Part shown: one piece after another, positions 26,549 through 37,581 of the stretch
Layout of the letters: each line of letters begins with the position of its first letter
Numbering within the stretch: position 1 is the stretch's first letter
Origin: Archilochus colubris
Lineage: Eukaryota; Chordata; Aves; Apodiformes; Trochilidae
Assembly: GCA_023079485.1 (NCBI GenBank)
Contig: CM041083.1
Location: 62,129,810-62,193,809, forward strand
Reading direction: 5' to 3'
Length of the DNA stretch: 64,000 nt
Program-made: the position numbers and the translations under genes
Notes under the pieces: generated by a model
What the model was told of the DNA's origin: nothing
The model's input: only the letters and a program-made list of their open reading frames with translations
Database searches by the model: none

Positions 26549-26967
26549 TTGAAGTCTCTGTAGTCCCACACAAACTACTTAGCCCAAGCAGTATTTAATG
26601 TGTGCAGGCTACATGCATGCTTTAGGGGGAATTGTTGGAGGTACAGTACATCTGTCTGCTAATTTGTGAATACAGAAACTAAATCAGCTCCTCTGATGGA
26701 AGAACATGGGTAAAAGGGGTGTTGTCATGATGGCACAGCAGTCTGCCTTGAGTGATGGTCTATATGGGGAGATGTAAGTTCTGTCCTACAGCCAAGTGCA
26801 TGTCTCCTTCCTTCTCTCAGTTATCACTGTAACTAGATTCTAAAATATGACAGCAATTTGCATGGTGATGGCAATACTGTTTCAGCAGCACGTTGCAAGT
26901 ATTGCAGTATACATCTTGCCTGTTTCACCCATGTCTATTTTGGAGAAATATTTCTTCATTTTTCCAT

Positions 26968-26999
26968 GGAGCTTTAAAAAGAAGGAGCTTTAAAAAGAG
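26968..26999. repeat. 16-bp tandem duplication
   Basis: GGAGCTTTAAAAAGAA is followed directly by GGAGCTTTAAAAAGAG. Two copies with one mismatch, in intron 5. Confidence 0.9.
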
Positions 27000-29900
27000 A
27001 GGTGGGGAAACGTAGGGGGAAAAGATGGCTGTATGGTTGCAGTACAGCACCAGTCCCTGGTGTGAGGCTGCTGTTCTGCTAGATTGGTTTCTGACAGCTC
27101 AGCTTTGATGCTGTGACTACCTTGCCATTTTTATTACAGAACTGAAGCCTCCACAGGTTAAGTACTATCTTTCCCAAGTGTCACTTTCACATTTTCTCCA
27201 ACCTCTGCAAACCTGTTCCAATGCTTGCTGGGTCAAATTTGATATTGAAAAAATAATGACTTTGCTGTCTTTGTGCTAAAAGGATCTTGGTAGGAGGTAC
27301 CTTAATTTAATTTCTCTATGTTGAACAGAGCACAGGCTTCTCTGGTCCCTTCTCTGAAATATCACTGTTTTTCTGCAGTCCCTAGAGGTTGATGTGGGAA
27401 TTAAATAAGGGCAGTCTACCAAAATGAGACTCTCATCCCTGGGCTCTCAGCATCACAGTGCCTGAGCTGTGGCTGCTTCATCCCTAGAGACGTGGTGCAT
27501 GTAGCAATGCCTCTCCTGTGAGGAGTCAATGAAACATGCCAGTAGTCCAGGCTCATGGACTACAGGGAAAAAAAAATAAAAGGGGAGAAAGGCCTTTTTT
27601 GGGTACCAGGGAGTACTCAGGCAGTATTTGGTCTGGTTGGCAGTGCTGTGTGTGCTCTCAGAGGCTTGTAGCTCATCCTCCTCAGGCAGGAGCCAGCCAG
27701 AAGGGCTTTGCCTCCTCTGGTATCTGCTCCACAGGGACACAGGCAGTAGTAGTTTAGCTAAAAAGCCCATGAGTAAGGGCTGGGAAACAAGCAGGAGTTT
27801 GCTCATGTGGGTACAGTATTCCTCACTGCTTTGGCACTGCCAGGGCTGAGGCATGAATAAGGCAGCAGCTGATGACAGGGCCAGGAGAAGCACCTGCAAG
27901 GGATTTCAGCAACACAAGGGAGGTGGTGTGGCCCTCAGGGGAGGGCTCTTAACCCCTCTTAGAATCATTTTGAGAGACCAAAGGGAGAGGAGAAGAGTAA
28001 TGTAAAATGTGGTCTTTGGTGACAGGTGTGGAGGAGGGTTACTGCAACACTAGAACATTATTTTGGGGAAATTCTGTGTGCCCCAGGAAAGGTTTTAAAA
28101 AATTGACTGCTTAATCCTGCTTATCTGCTCTTAGATCTTCACCAAATCTCCCTGGAGAGATTCAGAGCAGCATCCAAATGCAGAGAGCTCACCCAGCACC
28201 CCGGTAGCTCCCTCTTCCCTTGCTTAGAGGCTGGGGAAGGGGGAGCCTGCAGCTCCCTGCCTGAGTAATCTCTCCAGCTGATGAGCAGAAGCCTTTTTTT
28301 CATAAACAGCCAATGATCTTTACCTTTCTGTGCTAAAAATATTCAAATAGTTCAGATTCATAATCTGGAGAATGATCTGTGCCTTCTCCCAGATGGAGTA
28401 ACAGGGCTGGAATTAACTGAAAATGGTTTAATGATGGTGTATTACTTGTAATTATTCTGTGGCTTTCATCCTGTGTTCACTTTGGGTGAGACATGTTCCC
28501 TCAAAGGACACTCAGCAATTTTTAAATCTTCCTGCAGAAATGCAGGTGGAGAGAGATCAAAGCTTTAATCTAGAATTCAAAAAATGTCATATAAAATTGA
28601 GAATAGTTTATTTATAACTTAACTTCCCAAAGTATTACTGGCATTCTATTGTGTGAAATGTAAGCATGGTACTAACTTGAAATATATGGAAGGTCTGTAG
28701 AGTCAGGAAGCTAAAAGCACTTTTATATCTGCTGTCCTCTATTCAAGGGAGTATTTTTTCTGCTGCATTTCTTCTTGTTGAGATTATTAAAATTTGGGGT
28801 TTATTTCATCCCTCTCAGGCATCTAATGAGGTGTTGGATGTTGCTGATAAAAAAAAAAAAAAAGGCAATGACTTACTAAACTCACAGGCTGTGTATTTTT
28901 AAGACTTCTGAGGAGGTGTAAAGTCACCTATGTCGGTAATTTATTCCTCTGAGAAGGTATCAACATTTGCTGTGCAGACACCTATTGGGCTGTTTTGTTT
29001 TGTTACTGAAGACCTGAGACTGTATTGCTTTAAAAATAAATTTCTTGTGATATTAGATGCCGAGGTGCTGAGCCATAATTGCACAGAGACCCAGGGTGTA
29101 TTTCTTTCCTTCTACTTGGTAGGAAGGGACTTTGGTTTGAAAATTAAAGTTTCTGTGACTTTTTTCCCTTTTTTACCTGTGCAGTTAGCCAAAATTTGGT
29201 CCACAGTTGCCTCTCTGGAGGAACTGCTGGGGATAGTTAGGTACATATATATTTCCTCTCTGGAAACAGGAGGGTTTGGTTACCAGAGGCCACATCCCTG
29301 CACTTCTCTTGGGTCAGGTTCTCTTCCCTGTGCACCCCTGATGGTTTGCTGGACAAGTCAGAACCCAAGTCCAGCACTGTGCAAGGGTTTGCTCCTCCAG
29401 GCATGCACCTGCCTATGAAATATTTTCATCACCAGCTGAAACTCCTTGGCCAAATAGTTCAGATCCCAGATTCTATTTGTATGTGCCAGCTTCGTGGAGA
29501 GGCTCACCAAGCAAACACTTCTGTCTGTGATGTGTGCTTCCCTCTGCACAGACCTATGAAAGGTAGAGAACCCAAATCCCCAGGAGCTCTGCTTCCTGAG
29601 TGATTGCTCCTGTAGCAAAAGCCATCTCAGAGCAGATGTTCTGGCATGGGGTCTGGCGTGGTCACTTCTGTTTGGACTAGAGAGGCCAGGATGGAGACAG
29701 GTTTTGGAGGATCCCTTTAACTCAGGTACTGAGGTTCAGGAGTGTTGTTTTTTGTGGGTTTTTTTTTCTTTTTATTTTTCTTCTAGATTGAGATTATCCC
29801 TTTGAATTCTGCCAGGCAGTTTCCTCCCATAGGCAGAGATTTGTTCGGATCTCCTGGCAGGCTCTAAAGCTATAGCCCTGCCTTGGGCAGGCTCTATGTT

Positions 29901-30990
29901 CTGCTTCACCTTGGTTTTGCTCTTTAAGTTCCCAGTGCAGGAGAAAGACAGAACAGATGACTTCATAAAATGACTGAAAGGCTATGCACTTGAAGGCTTT
30001 TTTTTTTTATACTGTATTTGAAAGATGCTTTTAACTTCAATAAACACAACCACAGTAATTAAGTAATATCATTCTGAAGAAGTAGCCTTTGTGTTCATCA
30101 AGATACCTATTTTTAATGCTTGATAGGTTGCTTTATGCAGTGGGGTTTTTTTTTTTGGCTTTTTCACAAATTATGTATTAACTGTTTTATTCTCTGCACC
30201 AGTAGAGCATTTTTGTTTTCAAGGACTTGAAAGAACACTGTGGTATTATCAGAATCAGGCTGGAAAGTCCTCAGGACAAAGTTATCTTGTTTTGTTATAT
30301 TAACAGGCATAAAGGAGTATGGATGCTTGGGAGCTTTAAGGTTGCTCAATTTCAAACCTAGTTACCAAGTGGCTGCTTTCAGGCAGCAGCTGCAGATGAG
30401 GAAGAAATTCAAGTGGATGTACATTAACATCATTAACATGTAGCAATACAGGCTTTCTGAAGTATGTAGAAACCAGATAAAAAAAAAAAAGTTAAAAAGG
30501 TATGATGAAGATTAATCATACCTGATTAATCCCAGGAAGTGTTGTTTGTAGCCTTTAAACATCGGTGCACCCAACAGTAGTTACTATTGCAGTGACGAGG
30601 TTCTCTGAAATATGTTCTGAAGGTACCACAGAAAGGAGAAGTTACACCTCTCACAAAAGAGGAAAATTTTAGAAACTGTTTCTTAAAATACCTTATAGTA
30701 TTTAGTTCGGTCCTACGGATGCCATTTTTACCAAATTTCAGCAAATGCAACAAAAAACAGTGGTGCTGGGAACTAAGTACAACGATTTTCTAGGTAATAG
30801 CATCAATGATCTGCATTTGGGTGACACAGGAACTCTTGCTCAGAGACACTGGCAAGCAGCAGGAATGTTTCCATCAGAGTTTCCATCCCTGGGGTGCATG
30901 CTGGTGGTTCCCTATGATGGGGTCAGGCACCCGCAACCTCCAAGTTTGCTCCGGTTTCACTTCTCCCACTACTAACTCATTGGACGTCCT

Positions 30991-31065
30991 CTGGCTCCCA
31001 ACCCAGGTTTTCCCTCTGGCTCCCAACCCAGATTTTCCCTCTGGCTCCCAACCCAGGTTTTCCCC
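30991..31065. repeat. 25-bp minisatellite, three copies, next to the exon 6 acceptor
   Basis: Three head-to-tail 25-bp units begin CTGGCTCCCAACCCAG at 30991, 31016 and 31041. The copies differ at one or two positions. The array ends 58 bp before the exon 6 splice junction. Each unit is pyrimidine-rich and carries its own CCCAG or CCCAGR acceptor-like end. Confidence 0.95.
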
Positions 31066-31123
31066 CCTGATTTTTTTTTTCTTTCTGCTCACACGTGTCT
31101 CCTCTCTCTCTCTGACTCCCCAG

Positions 31124-31217
31124 CCGCTGGGCCAGTCGCAGCACCACCACCCAGCGGAGGAAGGATCGCCTACGGCAGCACTCGGAGCACATCGGGCTGG
31201 ACAATGATTTGAGGGAG
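31124..31217 (+). CDS. DENND5B: DENND5B exon 6: basic linker
   Basis: Acceptor ACTCCCCAG|CCGC and donor GAG|GTAGGT. It encodes residues 497-528, completing the split Asn codon. NRWASRSTTTQRRKDRLRQH is a strongly basic segment, followed by IGLDNDLRE. The exon ends in phase 0. The basic stretch is typical of the linker between the DENN module and RUN1 in DENND5B. I see no known catalytic motif. Confidence 0.96.
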
Positions 31218-32196
31218 GTAGGTGGCATCAGATGGGGGCCACAGGAGCTTGTGATGCAGGAGGTGAGGTTTGGACAAGGGATGTGCTGCTACTTGGGGCA
31301 GTTTCATTGCTATCATAAGGTTTCTGCGAGTCTCTGCAGCCGTCCCATTTAAATGCTGCTTTGACACAGATGCCTGCCTATGTTGTACAACTTCAAAGCA
31401 CAGAACAGAAGTAAAATGCTTTTGTTATTTTGGAATTTGACAGCCCCTTTGATGTCAGGAAAGTGGTTTATTTGCTGTTTTACGTCCCACTTGTGCAACT
31501 GTAGAGAGCAGAGCCCTGGGTGCAGCTGCCAAGCTCTGGGCAGGGTGAAGGTCTCTGCAAAAGTCACCTCCTTGAATAAATGTCAGTGCTGTAGAGGAAA
31601 ACAAGGCAGAGCTTTTTTGTTTTTTAAAGGAATTTTTTTCTCTCTCTCTTTTACGTAGATTCCTGACATGAGTAAGCCTATTTGAAAGGTTAAGACCTTG
31701 GGGGCTTTTAAGCCTAAAGCTTGGAAACTTCTGTGCATCTTGTAAATGTCACACTTCTTTCCCATCTTTTCAATTTCTTACCCTTCACTGAATATTTTCT
31801 GCCATATTTTTCCACTGATGTCCATGTGCTTCTTTTGTATGTCACTAGCAAAAATAAAATGTTCATGCTGTTTTGTGGTAAATCTTGCTGAATAATGTTG
31901 GCTGGTGCTGGCATTTGCACTCCAAAAGAACCCAGATGGATGAGTCATCTCTTGAACCACATCTTCCAACAGTGTTTCATGGAAACACAGCAAAACAGCA
32001 CTTGTACAGGTTGCTATTTTTGCTTTGCAAGTGTATCTTAAATGTTGCCTTTTGTGTATATCTCAGCAGAGATTTTTCAATGCTTTGTCATGTATTTACT
32101 TTCTTCCCTTTTTTGGCTGTGGATCATATGCATGCTTCTTTTGCTTTGTCTCCTCTTTCTGTCTGTTCTGCCATTTGGGCATCTGGCTCCTCTTAG

Positions 32197-32307
32197 CCCT
32201 TGGAGGAGCTTTTGCTTCGTCAGAACTCAATGGCCTTCTGGGAGTGGGATCAGGGACCACCCCCTCCTGCACGGCCTCCTAAAAAATCCTTCTCTGAATG
32301 CTGCCTG
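32197..32307 (+). CDS. DENND5B: Probable alternative cassette exon of DENND5B (37 codons, in frame)
   Basis: It is preceded by a long pyrimidine-rich tract ending CTCCTCTTAG and followed by the good donor CTG|GTATGT. The 111 nt are divisible by three, start and end in phase 0 like exons 6 and 7, and have no stop. The encoded peptide starts PLEELLLRQNSMAFWEWDQG, continues with a proline-rich PPPPARPPKK and ends SFSECCL. It would be inserted between DLRE and KYMQEARS in the linker before RUN1. PPPPARPPKK resembles a proline-rich SH3-type ligand with basic ends. I cannot confirm from memory that this isoform is annotated. The alternative is a chance open stretch, which the paired splice signals and matching phase make less likely. 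Confidence 0.68.
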
Positions 32308-33217
32308 GTATGTTTTTCATGTTGAAAGCTGCTTTTGAGGTGTTGCTAGCATGAGGAACCACCATCTTTGCTGTGTCTCAACCTACTCCCTTTCTCATAG
32401 AGAAGGGGCACATCCCTGTAGAACTTGGAAGTGTGGTTATAATCAGAAAAGTAGCTGGAAATCAATTCTAGGCTCCCATGCCAGTTTCCTAGCAAACATG
32501 ACAGCTCCAAGGCTGGGAGATGAGAATTTATTTTTTTGCTTTTTTTTTTTTTTCCATGTTTCTTGCCTGGCAAATTTGAGAGTCAAATCCAAAAAGCATT
32601 ACTCCCTGACTGCTGTATCATCACATCCCAGCGTGGAAGTTACTGGTGTGTGGGGATGCTGATGAACAGGCAAAGGGCAACCCACTGGATCTTTCATTCC
32701 ACACTTGTTCTTCTCTTTGAACTTAAAACTATTTTTTTTATTTTTTATTTTAGTGGAACACCAAGACATACTAAATAAATAATAAAGTAAGGTTTTCCAT
32801 GTTTCATACTCTTCAGACTATAACCACACTCTGCATTTAATTTGCCCTTTTAAATTTTTTTTAAAATAGATTTCCTAATTATATATTCCCTGTATTACTT
32901 TTTCACTGTTTTCATTGCTAATTTTTGCACTCAGTTAGATGGAAGTCACTTGTGAGATTGCTTGCTGAAAAAACACACTTTCCTCATCTGTGATCTTCAC
33001 TTTTTATTCCCACATGTAGTTCTTAAGCTATTTTGAAGTCCTTACAGTATCAGTGAAAATGTAATTACCTAGCTGAGCCCTTTTGTTGAACACAGCTTTC
33101 CATGACAGAACCTGACATTTTTGTCTGACCTATGGGACTGATGTTAAGTGGCTCGTGTCCAAATTTTGTATGGGTAAAAATCCAGATGTGTCAGAAAAGG
33201 TATATTCCCCCAGTACC

Positions 33218-33282
33218 AAAAAAAAACCCCAAAAAAACCACAAAAAACAAACACCTAAAAAAAAACCTAAAAAAAAAAGAAG
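33218..33282. repeat. A/C-rich low-complexity tract
   Basis: Runs of A broken by CC and CCCC over about 65 bases in intron 6. Similar patches occur near 19640, 23750, 41776 and 46926. Confidence 0.8.
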
Positions 33283-34549
33283 TGAGCAATTTCAATTAAC
33301 TTCAGTGTGTGTAGATCTTGCTTTTGTGAGCTGCATTGTTTCCTCCCCAGAGACAGAAAGCTCTGAAAATGCAGCAGCTGTAGTGCCCTCTCTGTTCCTA
33401 AGAAAACCTGACCAGCAGCAGCACCAAGTCACTGGAGGGGTGTGATCTGTTCCTTTTGGGGGAAAATTGGATGTTGTCACATACCATCCCCCCAAAAGGG
33501 AGCATTAACTGGATAAAAACATACTATGGAAATGGGACACATGGAGCTATGGACACATTGCCACATGGGGCTATGAGCACTGTGCTTCAAGACTGTTTTA
33601 TTTGGCAATATTCTATTATTTTACTCTTTTGAAGAAAAAATTTCTGAATGATGCCTGGGTGACTTTTTGATAGTCTTCATATTTGCACATCTAAATGTGG
33701 CCAACTTCTTAGCTTTGCTCAACACATGGGCATCTCACTGGTGTTGGGCGCAGAGGACCCTTTGTTGGTTGGTTTGGGGGTTTTGGCTTACCAAAATAAA
33801 CCCAAACAAATAAACCATAAAAAAGCCCTGAACAGTAAGGCAATGGAGCAAGGTTTAAGTCTTTTATTAGAGCTTGGATCCTTTTTTTGAAGAGCATGCC
33901 AATTTTTTTCCATTCTTCTCGATTACTAAGCTACATTTAAAAAATGAGCCTGAATGTCAGTTTTGTTTAAAACAAGCTTTATTTGTAATTAAAAACTGAG
34001 AATAAAATCAAGTCTGTTTTGATTGGGGTTTTTTTTCACCCCACATAAACCTTTCAGGTGAAAAGTAATGGAGTAAATCTTTCACTAGGTGTATTTCTTT
34101 TTCTTGTGATATCTGTCAAAGGATTTTTTTCCATTTATGTACAGCCTGCAACAAGTTAGAAAAATGGCTTTTTGTTTTGTCAATTTTTTTAAAGTGAAAA
34201 CCAAATAACAGTGGAAGGAAACTTAAGGTGATATTTTGATTTTATTGCTGAATGAAGTTATTTCACTTCTGTGCGATTGGTGGGGCTAACTTTGTGCTAG
34301 TGGTTAACAGCACAGTTCACCAACTAACGTTCATTGTTTTGGCTCTATGCAGGAAATATCTTGTTTTTTCTGTTGCCAAAAGAGAGCACTCCACTTCTCC
34401 AGCCTGACACCTATGCATAAAACAACTCATTATGCCATTCCTAGGTTAACAGTAGCTCATTCCTTTTCACCAGCATTTGCTTGCCTAGGATAAGAAAAAG
34501 GAGAATCCCTCTGACTTGTGAGATCTAAAATGATTCTGTCTATTTTTAG

Positions 34550-34681
34550 AAATACATGCAGGAGGCGAGGAGTTTAGGAAAAAATTTAAGGCAGCCCAAA
34601 CTCTCAGACCTCTCTCCAGCTGTGATTGCACAGACCAACTGGAAGTTTGTGGAAGGGTTACTGAAGGAGTGTCGCATGAAG
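34550..34681 (+). CDS. DENND5B: DENND5B exon 7: linker before RUN1
   Basis: Acceptor ATTTTTAG|AAATAC and donor AAG|GTAGGT. 132 nt, 44 codons, residues 529-572. It reads [20 protein letters not shown], then [20 protein letters not shown] and CRMK. This segment is nearly identical in vertebrate DENND5B. Both ends are phase 0, so the exon is symmetric. Confidence 0.97.
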
Positions 34682-35495
34682 GTAGGTCCTTTCCTCCCCC
34701 TTCCTGCTCTCTCCTTGCTCACACTGAGCCCAAAGAGCATCTGCAGATGGTGTCCTTACAGAGTCCTTCACAGCTGGAATGCTGGGGGTTAGGTGGAGTA
34801 CCAGGGTATATGTCCCTTTGGTGTGGTCTTTTCCAACTGCTAGGAAAGACAGGGAGGTATTATCACTCTCCTGTTGATGTAGTCAAAATTGGTGAAAAGA
34901 ATGAAAATGACAGGAAGGAGAATCAGCATGATCAGACACTGTAGGGAGGACTTTAAGTCTTCCTATGTACATGTAGCCCATAAACATAATGACCCTTGGT
35001 CAAAAAAAGGAAATGTTCAGCACATGCAACTGTTGTGCAGTTGTTTATGCAGAGCAAAGGAAGTAGAACAGCTTGTAGTTTTGAAGAAGCTTTTATAGCC
35101 ATGGACACATAACTTCTTGGTAATGGCAGCAGCTGGTAGTATATTTTATTAACCTGAGTTTTAAACTTTAGTAGCTGTAACAACAAGTACAACAGATACC
35201 AAGACCGAAAATATAGCTCTGTACTCTGTTTTTAATGCCATTTGCTGTATCAACAGTGCATAAATATAACAGTAGATAAAGAGTATAAAAGTAGCACGGA
35301 GTAATCGTGCAGTTGGTTGTTGGGTTTTTTTAAATTATTCTTTCTAATTTACCCTCTCTAAGAGATTTGAAGTTTCGCTGGTCAGGCCTCTAGATTAAGC
35401 ATGTTTAAGTCAACTCATCTGTAAGTTCTGTCCCTTGTTGCACGACAATCTTAGAAACCCTTGGGGTTTTTTGTTTGTGTGTTTGTTTTTTATAG
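34682..35495 (+). other. DENND5B: Intron 7 (0.8 kb)
   Basis: Donor GTAGGT and acceptor TTTTATAG, with a T/G-rich tract before the acceptor. No other feature seen. Confidence 0.9.
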
Positions 35496-36196
<701 letters not shown>

Positions 36197-36275
36197 GGGA
36201 AATCTGCTTTGTGGTCCCATTTACTTCAGTACCAGGAGAGAGAAGAGAAGCAAGAGCATAGTGCAGAGTCCCCAG
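36197..36275 (+). CDS. DENND5B: DENND5B exon 9: RUN1, variable loop
   Basis: Acceptor TTTTCAG|GGGAAA and donor CCCAG|GTGAGT (consensus). It encodes residues 624-649 and one base of the next codon: GKSALWSHLLQYQEREEKQE then HSAESP. The charged EREEKQEH run is the DENND5B form of a loop that is longer and serine-rich in DENND5A. Confidence 0.96.
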
Positions 36276-37499
36276 GTGAGTACTTGGCAGCTGGCTCCAT
36301 GAGGAGTCCATCACAATGAATAAACTTGGTCCTGGGAGGAACAGTGCAGCCACACAAAACCCACATAGGCTTTTTGGTGTATGTGGTCACTAATAATATA
36401 TTTACATTTTGAGACCTTTCAAAATCATGAAGATGCCTTGATGTCTGGACAAAATAGGTTGACATCGTTGGAGGTAAATCAACATACTAATTATCCCTGT
36501 CTGGAAAATCACTCAAGGTCTATTCACTACCTTCCTCCCATTTTATTCACCACTGAGTGAGGTGTGAGCAGGAATGCTTCTGCAAGAGGTGATTTCTCAA
36601 GGTGCTGAAGGTGTGGCTGTGCCTAAGACAGCTGACATTTTTCTCTCATTGAGCATAATCTGTCTCTCAAATTGCAATGTGAATAACTCTGTGTTCAATA
36701 GATCTTCACACTGGTGGACAATACAGTGCAGAAGTTGTGTAGGTAATCTCTGCCCATCAGCCTAGGTGCCCTGTTTATGCTTTGGTTTAGCACTTTACAA
36801 TCACTAAATTACTTCTGTGTTGTAAGAGAGTTTGGTTTTCTGTGGACCTTGAGATCTCCCTGCCCACAAGCTGCTGCTTGTTGGGTATTGTAGTAAAAGC
36901 CTCTGAACTTTAGTAGGTCATCTTCCACAGGCTCTCCAATCTGCCGGATCTTGTAGATGGAAACTTGTATGATCAGTGCTCAAAGACTCATCTGTGAACA
37001 AACTAGGCTCCCTCATGAAAAGACTTTTTAATAAGCCTCAATGAGTAATGCACTAAGCAATCTGGCTGGCAGGCATAAATTCCTGAGAGCAAAATGTGTC
37101 ACCACAAAGTAGTTTGATCAGAGTAACGGAGCACAGAAATGCGTGGCATCCTCAGCATCAAATGTGCTACTGTAGCTTAATTTTATCTCATCCTTCTCAG
37201 TTGTGAGCTTTTCATAAAAACATTTTACTAATAAGTTTCATAACTGTACAGATTTATGCTAGTGAATTTCACATACAAAAAAAGAAGCTGTTAAATCACC
37301 ACTTTCAGTGCTGCATTAAGGACTAGGTTGTTTTAAGCATTTTTCATTTTATCTGCTTCCATATTTCCAGAACTGAGTTAATGATAATGCAGTTGCCATT
37401 ACCAGCCACTGACGATTGGTTTCAGCTGTATGTGAAACAAATGCATTGCAGACCATTAACGTAATTTTGTATTAACTTCATATATTTTCTCCTCTGTAG
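36276..37499 (+). other. DENND5B: Intron 9 (1.2 kb)
   Basis: Donor GTGAGT and acceptor CTCTGTAG. No repeat or extra exon that I can support. Confidence 0.9.
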
Positions 37500-37581
37500 T
37501 AGCTGTTGGAACAGAAAGACGGAAATCTGATACAGGAATTAGTCTGCCTACTTTGAGGGTTTCCCTGATACAAGATATGAG
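37500..37581 (+). CDS. DENND5B: DENND5B exon 10: RUN1, loop with ERRKSD
   Basis: Acceptor CCTCTGTAG|TA completes the split Val codon, and donor ATGAG|GTATGC follows. It encodes residues 650-676 and two bases of the next codon: VAVGTERRKSDTGISLPTLR then VSLIQDM. RRKSD fits a basophilic kinase consensus (R-R-x-S), so the serine could be phosphorylated; this is inference only. LRVSLIQDMR resumes the conserved RUN1 fold. Confidence 0.95.

Larger units (their letters stand above)
20897..31123 (+). other. DENND5B: Intron 5 (10.2 kb)
   Basis: Donor GTAAGG and acceptor CTCCCCAG. It holds a CA microsatellite near 25465, a small CR1 3'-end remnant near 26490-26548, a 16-bp tandem duplication at 26968-26999, an A14 run near 28851 and a 25-bp minisatellite just before exon 6. 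Two open frames of about 150 codons (27453-27899 minus, 28930-29418 plus) show no recognisable domain and are judged to be chance. Confidence 0.88.
31218..34549 (+). other. DENND5B: Intron 6 (3.3 kb), containing a probable cassette exon
   Basis: Donor GTAGGT and acceptor ATTTTTAG. It contains the cassette-exon candidate at 32197-32307, an A/C-rich tract near 33218-33282 and a small imperfect hairpin at 33772-33807. Both flanking exons meet the intron in phase 0. Confidence 0.9.

Noticed and set aside
27453..27899. 148-codon minus-strand open frame in intron 5
   Set aside because: Hydrophobic start looked signal-like, but no domain, promoter or related sequence was recognised. The complementary strand has equally open frames.
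28930..29418. 162-codon plus-strand open frame in intron 5
   Set aside because: No recognisable domain, no splice-site pair of matching phase, and a composition like the surrounding intron. Judged to be chance.
33350..33445. Possible second cassette exon in intron 6 after TTTCCTCCCCAG
   Set aside because: In the phase required by exon 6 it meets a TAG after ten codons. The open frame is in another phase and has no good donor.
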